Assembly: GCF_020687545.1 (NCBI RefSeq)
Contig: NZ_JAJEQX010000036.1
Location: 1 to 36,411 of the forward strand
Length of the DNA: 36,411 nucleotides
DNA from: Ruminococcus turbiniformis
GTDB lineage: Bacteria; Bacillota; Clostridia; Lachnospirales; Lachnospiraceae
Direction of reading: 5' to 3'
The translations under genes were made by a program, and so were the position numbers. The notes beneath the pieces were generated by a model, which was given only the letters and a program-made list of their open reading frames with translations, was not told the DNA's origin and did no database searches. Shown piece by piece: positions 8,645 through 16,651 of this stretch. The stretch's first letter is position 1; each line of letters begins with the position of its first letter.

Positions 8645-10847
8645 ACTTGTATTAAGAAATGCGAAGCGGTCTGTCAAAGACTATCTGGTTTATATCGTAA
8701 CCTTGACAATCTGCGTCACGCTTTTTTATTCATTCCTGTCCATTTCCAGCAGCTACTATCAGCCGGATATTGGGAGTGAATACAATTTTACGGTATTAAG
8801 TGACGGGATGAAAGTGGCTATTTGTGTGATCACCCTCTTCCTGCTGTTTCTGATACGGTTTGTCAACAACTATATGCTGCGGCGTAAGCAAAAGGAATTT
8901 GCGGTTCAATCTATCATGGGAATGGAACAGAAAACCGTTGGCAGACTGTTTTTTGCGGAAACCTTTGTGATGGGGATGATTTCGATTGCCATAGGAATTT
9001 TCCTCGGAGTGTTTTGTTCGCAGTTTATTACAGCAATGCTACTGACTTCTTACGGGAAAAGCTATGAACTAACATGGACGCTATTCCCAGATACGGTCTT
9101 GTTGACAATCGGTTTCTTTGTTTTTAGTTTTCTTGTGGTAGGGCTGTTTAACACCCGTACCATTCGGAAAACAAAAATCATAGATATGCTTGCGGCAGAC
9201 CGGGAAAATGATCCTGCACTGAAAAAAAGCCGTTGGATTGTAATTGTAGCTATTTTATTTGAACTGTTCACGGTATGGATGTGCGTGACGGGAGTGCAAA
9301 AGGTCTGGTTCTATTATGACAGCCGTTTTGCTATGCCGGTTCAGATTATGTTCTGGGGCAACATTATTCTACCAGCAGCCACTTTATTTTGGTCTGTATT
9401 GTGGATACTCAGGAAGAAAAAATCAGGATTTCCTAAATTTGTTTTCGGACTGCTGATTTGCGCTGCCCTGAACGTCTGCATAGCAGCCAGCGTGCCGGCC
9501 TTAATCAATCGGTATTATCTTCCGCTAGGGGCTGGTACGGTCAACCAATATCTGCTATTTATTCTGGTTGATTTGATTTTTTTCATTTGCTCATTGATTT
9601 ATCTTGCCAACAGCTTCATCGTTACATGGAAAGAAAAATCACCAGAGCATAGATACAAAGGTGAGAATCTGTTCTTTTTCGGCCAGGTTATATCAAAGCT
9701 GAATACCACCAGTAAGACCATGACGCTTATCAGCGTAACTCTTGTGCTTGCCATTTTCCTGTTTATCGCAGCACCAATTTTGACCGGCTGGGCTTCCGGC
9801 TATCTGGATATACGTTCCATGTATGACGTGCAGATTTCTTCCCGCTATAACGATGTATATGACGAAGAAAACCTTCCTCATGATAATTATGAAGTCGTAA
9901 CTGACTATCTTGTGGAGAATGGCATTGAAACAGATTATGACTGCATATTCAGCCTATATCTTCCGAAGAAAGCTGATTTTCATAATCGGATAAAGTATGA
10001 CTTTCCTATTGTGGCTATCTCGTTGAGTGATTACAACACAATTCGGGAAATGCTGGGATATGAGCCAGTTTCTCTATCGGAAAACGAGTTTACCACACAG
10101 TGGCAGACCATCGCCACTGAGGAAGAACGGAATAACTTTTTGGCAGAGCATAACAGCGTAATGACAGACGCCGGAGAATTGACTCTTTCCGCTCAGCCTT
10201 ATTACGAGGAAGCAATCGGGGAAACAGCTTATAATTCTTATACAAATGTACTCTTTGTATTTCCAGACAGCATTTGTGAAAAACTGCTTCCGGTTATGCG
10301 GAATCGCTATATCACTACATCAGAAAATATCTCCTATCAAAATGCCCGTGAATTAGAGCAGGCTTTTTTGGAGGAGTATCCTGAGATTACAGAAACCGGT
10401 GTCAGCTATTCAATCCGTTTAAGCACCTTGCAGATCAACAGCACAAAGGCAAGTAATTTTGTCATGCAGGCCGCCATGCTATACGGTGCTGTCGTGTTGA
10501 TGGTGATCTGCCTTACCATACTGTCTTTACAGCAGCTATTAGACGCCGGTAAGTACAAATACCGTTTTTCTGTACTACGAAAGTTGGGCGTTGAAGAACA
10601 ACGGATAGGAAAACTTGTGCTAAAACAATTAGGCGTCTGGTTTGGACTTCCAATCATTGTAGCAATCATCGTCTCCACAGTTGTAATTGCCTACTTTATT
10701 CAAACTATAACAGCAGAAATTTCGGCATATATTGGATTTGGAGCTTTGATGGTACAGATTGGTATGACTGTAGGTGTACTGGTACTATTATTAGTTTGTT
10801 ATTTTATTAGTACATGGGTACTCTTCCGACATTCGATTGATCCTTGA
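8634..10847 (+). CDS. BceB-like FtsX-family ABC permease, module 1
   Basis: This roughly 737-residue membrane protein has the BceB layout: an N-terminal helix, a three-helix FtsX bundle with the RRKQKEFAVQSIMGMEQ coupling segment, further helices, then a large extracellular domain (roughly residues 400-620). It closes with a C-terminal FtsX bundle (LRKLGVEEQRIGKLV). The ATG at 8634 follows GGAGGGGG; a TTG at 8616 is the only longer start. The large extracellular domain is what marks bacitracin/lantibiotic-type detoxification systems. The substrate cannot be read from the sequence. Confidence 0.92.
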   Translation: MYAKLVLRNAKRSVKDYLVYIVTLTICVTLFYSFLSISSSYYQPDIGSEYNFTVLSDGMKVAICVITLFLLFLIRFVNNYMLRRKQKEFAVQSIMGMEQKTVGRLFFAETFVMGMISIAIGIFLGVFCSQFITAMLLTSYGKSYELTWTLFPDTVLLTIGFFVFSFLVVGLFNTRTIRKTKIIDMLAADRENDPALKKSRWIVIVAILFELFTVWMCVTGVQKVWFYYDSRFAMPVQIMFWGNIILPAATLFWSVLWILRKKKSGFPKFVFGLLICAALNVCIAASVPALINRYYLPLGAGTVNQYLLFILVDLIFFICSLIYLANSFIVTWKEKSPEHRYKGENLFFFGQVISKLNTTSKTMTLISVTLVLAIFLFIAAPILTGWASGYLDIRSMYDVQISSRYNDVYDEENLPHDNYEVVTDYLVENGIETDYDCIFSLYLPKKADFHNRIKYDFPIVAISLSDYNTIREMLGYEPVSLSENEFTTQWQTIATEEERNNFLAEHNSVMTDAGELTLSAQPYYEEAIGETAYNSYTNVLFVFPDSICEKLLPVMRNRYITTSENISYQNARELEQAFLEEYPEITETGVSYSIRLSTLQINSTKASNFVMQAAMLYGAVVLMVICLTILSLQQLLDAGKYKYRFSVLRKLGVEEQRIGKLVLKQLGVWFGLPIIVAIIVSTVVIAYFIQTITAEISAYIGFGALMVQIGMTVGVLVLLLVCYFISTWVLFRHSIDP

Positions 10848-11292
10848 TTTCTTAACAAAAACTGGAGGTGAAAGCATCGGTTATTTTCTGATTGTTGAAT
10901 TTAAAGATACTGAAACCACTATTTTGCATCAAATTCTGTCTGTTATTAGAGGATACACTAAAATGGAGGAATACAAGTTAGATTTGCCAAATGAGACAAT
11001 TTTTCCGGGGCTTTTTATTCTTCCAGATCAGCGCAGAATATTGGTGGAAGGAAACGAAATATATCTTACGCATCATGAGTTTGATATGATGCTGTTTCTG
11101 GCCAGACATCCAGGGCAGGTTTTTACCAGAGAGCAACTATATGAAGCGGTTTGGGATGACATCCCTGTGAGTGTGGATGCTAAAGTCGAGTGTATGGTTT
11201 ACAGTATCCGGAAGATACTCAGGGCTTATACTGACAGGCAATACATCCAGACTGTCTGGGGAGTAGGATACAAATTCGATCCGAGAACATAA
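10837..11292 (+). CDS. Stand-alone OmpR-type winged-helix protein, module 1
   Basis: The protein is a DNA-binding domain of the OmpR/PhoB C-terminal type without a receiver: LTHHEFDMMLFLARHPGQVF, REQLYEAVWDD, then IQTVWGVGYKF. It is homologous to the proteins at 29080 and 35470. The start is unclear: TTG at 10837 is the first legal start but has no ribosome site. A strong GGAGGTG (10864-10870) points to codon 10876, which is ATC where the homologs have ATG. It may use a non-standard ATC start or have lost its start. It may assist or antagonise the full-length regulator. Confidence 0.75.
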   Translation: MILDFLTKTGGESIGYFLIVEFKDTETTILHQILSVIRGYTKMEEYKLDLPNETIFPGLFILPDQRRILVEGNEIYLTHHEFDMMLFLARHPGQVFTREQLYEAVWDDIPVSVDAKVECMVYSIRKILRAYTDRQYIQTVWGVGYKFDPRT

Positions 11293-11346
11293 AAAAGAGC
11301 CGTCCGTGAGGGCGGCTCGAAATCATTTACTCTTCGCCAAGAAAAT
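11286..11346. repeat. Direct repeat copy 1 (orphan terminator with gene 3' end)
   Basis: This 61-bp segment is about 93% identical to 12771-12830. It includes the GAGCCG...CGGCTC terminator stem and, on the minus strand, codons for FLGEE-stop. These match the last residues (FLGKE-stop) of the gene at 12811-13137. No such gene continues here, so it is an orphan copy. The rest of 11347-11509 holds only the upstream region of the sigma gene. Confidence 0.8.
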
Positions 11347-11509
11347 TGGGGTTTTCTATTCAATAAATATAAGAAAGCCGATTATTTCCCATGTGCAGTA
11401 AATCGTATGGTATTATGGGATAGAAAAAGTTTGAATAATGTTGTAAGATTTGAGCCTAAAAGTTGTGTATATAAGTGAACGAGGGCATATGAAAGAGAGG
11501 TGGGAACTA

Positions 11510-12070
11510 ATGGATGACTCAAAGATAGTCCAGTTATACTGGGATAGGAATGAGCAGGCCCTTACCGCTACATCGGACAAGTATGGAAATTATTGTATCA
11601 CGATTGCTAAGAACATACTGGGGAATAAAGAAGATGCCGAAGAATGTGTTAATGATACATACATGAGAGCATGGAACTCCTTGCCACCACATAGGCCTAA
11701 TATTCTGTCTACATATCTAGGGAAAATTACAAGAAATTTATCATTTAATCTGTACAAACGCAATACCGCAGATAAACGGGGCGGTGGAGAAGTCCCAGTT
11801 GTTTTGGATGAAATCGTAGATTTAGTATCTGATACAGACGATGTAGAGAAAGAAATTGACCGAAGGGAACTTGTAAAAGCAATAGATGATTTTCTGGGAA
11901 AACTTCCGGCTGATAAGAGAAGTATTTTTATATGTCGATATTGGTATTTTGATAGTATTTCCAATATTGCATCCCGGTTTGGAATGACAAATAATTATGT
12001 ATCAGTATTACTTAACCGCCTTCGTTTAAAACTACACAATTACCTTTTAGAGAGGGGATTCGAGATATGA
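11510..12070 (+). CDS. RNA polymerase sigma factor (ECF-like)
   Basis: The 186-residue protein has a region 2 (AKNILGNKEDAEECVNDTYM, RAWNSLPPHRP, TYLGKITRNLSFNLYKR) and a region 4 helix-turn-helix (LPADKRSIFICRYWYFDS, IASRFGMTNNYVSVLLNRLR). I chose ATG at 11510, preceded by GAGAGGTGGG; longer in-frame starts exist at 11450 and 11489. It overlaps the next gene by 4 nt. The pair lies between 60-bp direct repeats and looks like an inserted sigma/anti-sigma unit. Its target promoters are unknown. Confidence 0.9.
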   Translation: MDDSKIVQLYWDRNEQALTATSDKYGNYCITIAKNILGNKEDAEECVNDTYMRAWNSLPPHRPNILSTYLGKITRNLSFNLYKRNTADKRGGGEVPVVLDEIVDLVSDTDDVEKEIDRRELVKAIDDFLGKLPADKRSIFICRYWYFDSISNIASRFGMTNNYVSVLLNRLRLKLHNYLLERGFEI

Positions 12071-12645
12071 GAAAAGAGGAATTTTGCGAAATTCTCGGTG
12101 ACATCAACGAGAACTATGTAAAAGAGGCCAGAATAGAACGTAAGAACAAAAAAACTAGGCAGATGAAGGGGAAAGTTATGGTAGCGTGTTTATGTTTGTT
12201 CTTTGTACTACCATTAACTGCATTTGCGATTGAAACAATTCAGTATAATGCAGCGGTAGATTATCTTGAGTCTATTGGTATTTCTGTTGAAGATTTAAGT
12301 GATTATTCCCGGAAAGAAATAAAGGAAGCCGCAAAAACGATTGATGCAGGAGAAAATAGCCAGTTGACTGAAGAAATCCTTAACCTATTGCCAGATAACA
12401 AAGAAGCGATTGACGAGCCAACGCAGGTAACATCTGAGCAGATAAGAGAATTGACGCCAACCATGACAAGAGAAGAGGTTCTTTCATTTTTGGGTGATAC
12501 GCAAGATATTGGCTCTGGAATTTATATATACGTTTACCAAGTAGATCAACAATATTTGCTTCGTATTCCTTTTGCAAATGATGAAGCACAATTAGGTGTT
12601 ACAGGAGAAGATTTATTAAAAGCATTGTCCCCTATTTCTGGATAA
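12067..12645 (+). CDS. Membrane-anchored anti-sigma-type partner
   Basis: The 192-residue protein has a cytosolic N-terminus (CEILGDINENYVKEA), one transmembrane helix (about 36-55, VMVACLCLFFVLPLTAFA) and a mostly acidic exported domain. The N-terminal helix before the membrane segment is typical of the small partner proteins encoded next to ECF sigma genes in Clostridia and would hold the sigma factor. ATGA overlap with the sigma gene indicates coupling. The exported domain resembles no family I can name. Anti-sigma function is inferred from context and topology. Confidence 0.75.
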   Translation: MRKEEFCEILGDINENYVKEARIERKNKKTRQMKGKVMVACLCLFFVLPLTAFAIETIQYNAAVDYLESIGISVEDLSDYSRKEIKEAAKTIDAGENSQLTEEILNLLPDNKEAIDEPTQVTSEQIRELTPTMTREEVLSFLGDTQDIGSGIYIYVYQVDQQYLLRIPFANDEAQLGVTGEDLLKALSPISG

Positions 12646-12777
12646 CTTTCCGAGGGAAGGGAGAATCTTTGTAAGGCCCCACTGTGCTATGGGAATGTAA
12701 ACGGTCTCCATTACATCGCCTGTAATGAGGTGGAAGACTTGACTGAAGGATACCTGTCGGCAAACGTAAAAACATAA
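12646..12777 (+). pseudogene. 3' fragment of an unidentified gene
   Basis: Directly after the anti-sigma stop, and in the same frame, 43 sense codons lead to TAA at 12777. They include LCYGNVNGLHYIACNEVEDL and GYLSANVKT and have coding-like composition but no start codon. The stop lies at the very edge of the direct repeat. This suggests the tail of a backbone gene truncated when the sigma unit was inserted. I cannot name the parent gene. Confidence 0.5.
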
Positions 12778-12830
12778 AAAGAGCCGTCCATGAGGGCGGC
12801 TCGAAATCATTTACTCTTTGCCAAGGAAAT
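12771..12830. repeat. Direct repeat copy 2 containing the operon terminator
   Basis: This is the partner of 11286-11346. In this copy the minus-strand terminator (GAGCCGCCC/GGACGGCTC stem then five T, about 12776-12802) sits properly behind the last gene of the long minus-strand operon. It is therefore the parental copy. Confidence 0.8.
12776..12802 (-). terminator. Terminator of the long minus-strand operon
   Basis: A 9-bp stem (GAGCCGCCC with GGACGGCTC, one wobble) with a short loop is followed by TTTTTATG on the minus strand, 9 nt beyond the stop of the last gene. Confidence 0.82.
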
Positions 12831-13137
12831 AGTCCACTTCCTTAGTATATTCTTTCTGTTCATCTGGAACTTGCAGCTCCAGTTCCGCAATCTGCCATTC
12901 CATCCAGTTACCATGTACAACAGCAGTAGCAGACCAGCCTTCCAGAAAGCTGTACTCCCGGTCGTCATCCTCTTGCTCCACTCCATCCAGAGCGCTTTCA
13001 TAAGCAGCTTTCATTGCTGCGTACACTTCCTCGTAGTCGGTGCTGACGATGGGATCTGTCAGACCGTCTGCATACCCGTGTAAAACATAAATCTTTATCA
13101 GTGTATTTCCTTGCGTATTCTTGCAGACATTTGTCAT
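12811..13137 (-). CDS. Unknown acidic protein, last gene of operon
   Basis: The 108-residue acidic protein is not recognised. It contains YVLHGYADGLTDPIVSTDYE, an EVYAAMKAAYESAL helix and GNWMEWQIAELELQVPDEQK, and appears soluble. Its start overlaps the upstream stop by one base (TAATG), so translation is coupled. The strongly acidic composition and small size recall small mobile-element accessory proteins, some of which are DNA mimics, but nothing here proves that. Confidence 0.7.
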   Translation of the reverse strand: MTNVCKNTQGNTLIKIYVLHGYADGLTDPIVSTDYEEVYAAMKAAYESALDGVEQEDDDREYSFLEGWSATAVVHGNWMEWQIAELELQVPDEQKEYTKEVDYFLGKE

Positions 13138-13691
13138 TAGGCGGCCTCCTTTCCGGCATTCTCTCCCTCATAGCCAGGCCAGGTAATATGGCACTCACAT
13201 TCGGTCAGCTCCGGATCGTGCTCTAAGGATGCGTAAACGGCCTCCCGCTCTTTGGCGGAATCATATTCCTTGTCCAGTTTAATGACTTCTGCCTGAATAA
13301 AGGGAGCGTTTGTATACGAGGCGGTAACAATGCCGTCCTCCATGACCAGCACCACACGGGGCGCCTGTTCTGGATGCGGGCGCAGTTTACCGTTTAGAAT
13401 CTGTTTCTCGATTTGATCAATCACGTTCTCCATCGTAACACGGTAGGAAACATTGATGTCTGCCTGTTTCTCATACAGTTCATAGGCTTTGCACAGAATA
13501 TCTGTCTCATGTTCCAGCGTCTGATAGGGAAGGTTGCAAAGCCCGGTTTCTTCCGTGCGCCGTTCTTCGCAGCACTCAATGAAATCCTGGAAAAAGCAGT
13601 GCTTTTTATAGATTTCATGGGCTTTCCGTATTTGTGGAAAGGTCAGTGTAAAGGTAAGCTCCTGCGGTGTTTCATTTCTGTCTATTATCAT
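13137..13691 (-). CDS. Unknown protein
   Basis: A 184-residue acidic, soluble protein with no family I recognise. The N-terminal half is helical (FPQIRKAHEIYKKHCFFQDF, ETDILCKAYELYEKQ) and carries four cysteines in its first third. The C-terminal part resembles a small alpha/beta sheet (APRVVLVMEDGIVTASY). The start at 13691 has an AAGGAG site and overlaps the upstream stop by 4 nt (ATGA). Confidence 0.7.
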   Translation of the reverse strand: MIIDRNETPQELTFTLTFPQIRKAHEIYKKHCFFQDFIECCEERRTEETGLCNLPYQTLEHETDILCKAYELYEKQADINVSYRVTMENVIDQIEKQILNGKLRPHPEQAPRVVLVMEDGIVTASYTNAPFIQAEVIKLDKEYDSAKEREAVYASLEHDPELTECECHITWPGYEGENAGKEAA

Positions 13692-14263
13692 AGCGTTTGT
13701 TCTCCTTTCTGAAGGAGGGCTGCGCCTGGCAGCACAGCATCCTCCTGTTTCCTGTAAATCAGTAACGTTCCTCGTAAATCCAGGGGATGATCCTTCCATT
13801 CCCCGTCCTGGTAGACCTGTCTGGTCAAAGTATTATAGATGACCGGTGTTTTTTCAATATCCGCAAGGTCAGCGACCAGGCAGGTTTCCCGGTCAATATA
13901 GGGCCAGAGTGCCGCTTCAATCTCTTCTCGCAGCTTTAATGCCATTCGGTGGATTTTCGGTACGTCATAGTCCCTGGTGATACTTCTCCCGATTTCCTTT
14001 GGAATCCGGGAATGGTCAATGGCATCCTGCACCACGGCAGTCTGCTCATCCAGAGAGAAATCCGGATTGATCAGAAGATGGCGGCAGGCGACCAGGAGGA
14101 CAAATTCCTGGACGCTTTCCCGGATTTGTGCCTTCAGCTCCTCATAAGGAACACGATATACGCTTTTTAAGGTTTCCAGAGGAACCCGTTCCCGGTTGAG
14201 CTTCAGGGTGGAGAGCAGCTTTTGCAGGCTGCTCCCCCGTTCATAAATGTCAGTCAAGCGCAC
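13688..14263 (-). CDS. Unknown helical protein
   Basis: The 191-residue protein has a helical N-terminal two-thirds (SSLQKLLSTLKLNRERVPLE, EELKAQIRESVQEFVLLVAC, MALKLREEIEAALWPYIDRE). It ends in a short strand-rich part (PVIYNTLTRQVYQDGEWKDH, LRGTLLIYRKQE). No catalytic motif is visible. It overlaps both neighbours by a few bases, inside a tightly coupled run of four genes. Confidence 0.68.
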   Translation of the reverse strand: MRLTDIYERGSSLQKLLSTLKLNRERVPLETLKSVYRVPYEELKAQIRESVQEFVLLVACRHLLINPDFSLDEQTAVVQDAIDHSRIPKEIGRSITRDYDVPKIHRMALKLREEIEAALWPYIDRETCLVADLADIEKTPVIYNTLTRQVYQDGEWKDHPLDLRGTLLIYRKQEDAVLPGAALLQKGEQTL

Positions 14264-14502
14264 ATCACCTCAATCTCTGCCGGACGGCGTGCATAGGTCA
14301 AATGGTAAACGGTGTTTTCAGTTTCAAATACGACTCCGTCCTGCGATACTTCCAGGATCTGCTGGACCAGGGAGGTAGACAGCGACCGGACGCCCGTTAT
14401 AATCCAGGCCCGCTCATGCAGACGCAGGGGCAGGCTGAGGGTGGCGGTCAGATGGGTATGTTTCTTTTTTACTGGCATAACCTTGATTTTTTCATTCTTC
14501 AT
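14254..14502 (-). CDS. Small unknown protein
   Basis: An 82-residue basic-N-terminus protein (MKNEKIKVMPVKKKHTHLTA) with likely beta strands (WIITGVRSLS, GVVFETENTVYHLTYA). It is unrecognised. It overlaps the next gene by 10 nt. The ribosome site (AAGGAGTGTG) is good. Confidence 0.62.
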   Translation of the reverse strand: MKNEKIKVMPVKKKHTHLTATLSLPLRLHERAWIITGVRSLSTSLVQQILEVSQDGVVFETENTVYHLTYARRPAEIEVMCA

Positions 14503-14517
14503 AAATCATCACACTCC

Positions 14518-15024
14518 TTAACACATTGGATTTATCCGCAGTTTCGTATGCTGGATGGCGGACTCTGGAAGTACATATTCCTTCTGTCTGTCATACAGTT
14601 TGATTTCTCTGATTGCAAATTCGCAAATATCATAGTTATCCTTGCCATAGGCGAGGGCAACCTCCTCTACACAGTCCGCACGGGATAAAAAATCTGCTGT
14701 GATATCCTCCGGTGAAAGCCCGTCCTCGGCCCAGAGATCATCATAAACTTCCGATGTCTGGTATTCCGAGAAATACGGGCCGTCTCCGGATACACACTGG
14801 AGCAAAAAGGTGCGGAAGCATCCATCACGGCTTTCTTCTATGACTGTGACCGCATACGCATTGAAATCAATGGGTATGGATCTGCCGTTGACCAGAAAAT
14901 GAAAGCCGTCTATGGAGAACACATCCGTTTGCCCTTCCGGCGGATCAGCAGGGCGTTCCTGCATTTTCAGATACAGGACAGCCGAGAGTTGTACCCATGG
15001 CCGTGTTCTTTTTCCTTTCGTCAT
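14518..15024 (-). CDS. Unknown protein downstream of the methyltransferase
   Basis: A 168-residue acidic soluble protein. The sequence reads as a two-part fold: a strand-rich N-terminal half (VQLSAVLYLKMQ, VFSIDGFHFLVNG, AYAVTVIEESRDG) and a helical acidic half (DDLWAEDGLSPEDITADFLS). It lies 14 nt after the methyltransferase gene and probably shares its transcript. No family recognised. Confidence 0.68.
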   Translation of the reverse strand: MTKGKRTRPWVQLSAVLYLKMQERPADPPEGQTDVFSIDGFHFLVNGRSIPIDFNAYAVTVIEESRDGCFRTFLLQCVSGDGPYFSEYQTSEVYDDLWAEDGLSPEDITADFLSRADCVEEVALAYGKDNYDICEFAIREIKLYDRQKEYVLPESAIQHTKLRINPMC

Positions 15025-15038
15025 GTTATTCCTTCTTT

Positions 15039-16097
15039 CTATGTAACCTGATAACTGAGCTGGTAACAGCCCTTGGCAACGAAGACATATTCTTCCGGGT
15101 GTTCGTAGATGGTTGCCCGGATCCGTGCCTCATAGTGTGGGTTTGCCTGGGCCTTCGGATGGGTTCCGAGACGCAGATACAGCTCACTTAATGACAGGGT
15201 GCCGCCGGCGCTTTCCATGGTCATCCGGATCAGGTGGTGCCAGGTCAGGATGTTCAGATCCGTGTCCGATACGGAGAAAGCTCCGGTCTGCCGGACACTG
15301 AATGGCACTAGCAGGGCATCTGCCTTTTTCAGAAGCAGCAGATATTCTGTCACAATGGGGATGAAGGGTTTCCGGTATCTTCTGGTATCGGAGGTGCAGT
15401 TGAACTGCCCTTTTACCAGGAAGGACTCGAAATCCCCCATCCGCATCAGGTCATTCTGCATACTGTAAAACCTTCCGTTCATGCGGATATCGCCCACCAG
15501 CACCGCCAGCCTGCCGTCTTTTCTGAGCGCCAGAAAGAATTTGCGGATACAGTAATTCAGCTTATCCAGAAATTCCTCATAGCTTGCACAGCGGGACAGG
15601 TCATCCGGGTGCGGGGCATTTCCCCACACATTCCCGGAGTAGACGATCATGCTGTGGTAGGGCGGATGAAAAAAGATCAGATCCGCTGAATCCTCCACAT
15701 CATCCCGCAGGGCGTTCCAGTTCCCGCGCCCAAAGGCGGGCGCAGGGTTCAAATCGTATAACAGGGAACGTACCTGGAAGCGGTCAGCGGCAGCTTTGGA
15801 AGTGCCGGAGCCGCTCATCGGATCCAGCAGGGTGAACCGGCTGGTATCCTTGCCTTCATACTGCTTGCAGTCCAGGACGTATTTCAGGATAGAGGCAACC
15901 ACTTCCGGGGAGCAGTTTCCACGCCACCGGTTGTCACCGCCGTCTCCCCTGTCCGGGAACGCTAAAAAGGAAGTCAGTTCCTTGCCCACCCGTTTCCGTA
16001 AGCCTTCCGTGCCAAGCATCCCGGCAACGGTTCGCCAGTCCGGGCCAAATTCCGCTTCCAGAAGCTGGGCGGCACGGGCAATTTGCCAGTCATTCAT
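15039..16097 (-). CDS. Orphan DNA methyltransferase
   Basis: The 352-residue protein has an AdoMet-binding motif I (LLDPMSGSGTSKAAA, about residues 90-104) and a motif IV variant (LIFFHPPYHSM) in place of DPPY. Further Rossmann strands follow (GRLAVLVGDIRMNGRFY). This is the layout of amino-methyltransferases that methylate adenine-N6 or cytosine-N4. No restriction endonuclease is adjacent, so it would be solitary, perhaps protecting the element or marking regulatory sites. The ATG overlaps the sigma stop (ATGA). Specificity cannot be read. Confidence 0.85.
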   Translation of the reverse strand: MNDWQIARAAQLLEAEFGPDWRTVAGMLGTEGLRKRVGKELTSFLAFPDRGDGGDNRWRGNCSPEVVASILKYVLDCKQYEGKDTSRFTLLDPMSGSGTSKAAADRFQVRSLLYDLNPAPAFGRGNWNALRDDVEDSADLIFFHPPYHSMIVYSGNVWGNAPHPDDLSRCASYEEFLDKLNYCIRKFFLALRKDGRLAVLVGDIRMNGRFYSMQNDLMRMGDFESFLVKGQFNCTSDTRRYRKPFIPIVTEYLLLLKKADALLVPFSVRQTGAFSVSDTDLNILTWHHLIRMTMESAGGTLSLSELYLRLGTHPKAQANPHYEARIRATIYEHPEEYVFVAKGCYQLSYQVT

Positions 16098-16636
16098 AAG
16101 GATCCCTCCATTCCCTCCAGACTCCGTACTTTTCTGCGGAGGCGGTAGAACCGGCTGTGTACGCCGTGGGATGTAATATTACAGATCTCAGCAATTTCGT
16201 GGTAGGTGTAGCCGTCCGCCTGCAGATGGACCACCTGGCGCTCCTTCGGCGTCAGATAAGCCAGAAGCGCCAACAGGCGGTTCCGGTCATCCATTGCCTC
16301 TGCCAGACGTTCCTGCCGGGTGGGAAGAAAAGCGTCCAGTTCAGCGGTATCTTCCTGATACTCCTCCAGATAGGCCCGGCGCATGGGACGGTTCTGTTTC
16401 TTCCATTCTGTTGCCAGTGCATCCCGCATGGCGATGCGGGCGATGGTGGAGAAGCGGTACTGCTGAAGTTCCGGTTTCTCCAGATAATCCTGTACGGCTT
16501 TCAGATAGCCAAAGACTGCGGTATCGTAGTAATCCTCGATATTCAGGTGGCGTCCGTTCAGATACTGATAGATAAAATCATGGTGCTTCTCTGCGAAAAT
16601 TCTCTGTTCTTCTGTTAATGGGTGCAATGCTTTCAT
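16094..16636 (-). CDS. Sigma-70 family RNA polymerase sigma factor of the element
   Basis: The protein of about 180 residues has a region 2-like helical part (EDYYDTAVFGYLKAVQDYLE, YRFSTIARIAMRDALATEWK) and a clear region 4 helix-turn-helix (LTPKERQVVHLQADGYTYHE then IAEICNITSHGVHSRFYRLR). ATG at 16636 is 9 nt from the ribosome site; ATG at 16642 is only 3 nt from it. It lies in the middle of the minus-strand operon, between an AbrB-like regulator and the methyltransferase. It may direct polymerase to element promoters. Confidence 0.87.
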   Translation of the reverse strand: MKALHPLTEEQRIFAEKHHDFIYQYLNGRHLNIEDYYDTAVFGYLKAVQDYLEKPELQQYRFSTIARIAMRDALATEWKKQNRPMRRAYLEEYQEDTAELDAFLPTRQERLAEAMDDRNRLLALLAYLTPKERQVVHLQADGYTYHEIAEICNITSHGVHSRFYRLRRKVRSLEGMEGSL

Positions 16637-16651
16637 AATCATTCGTCCTTT

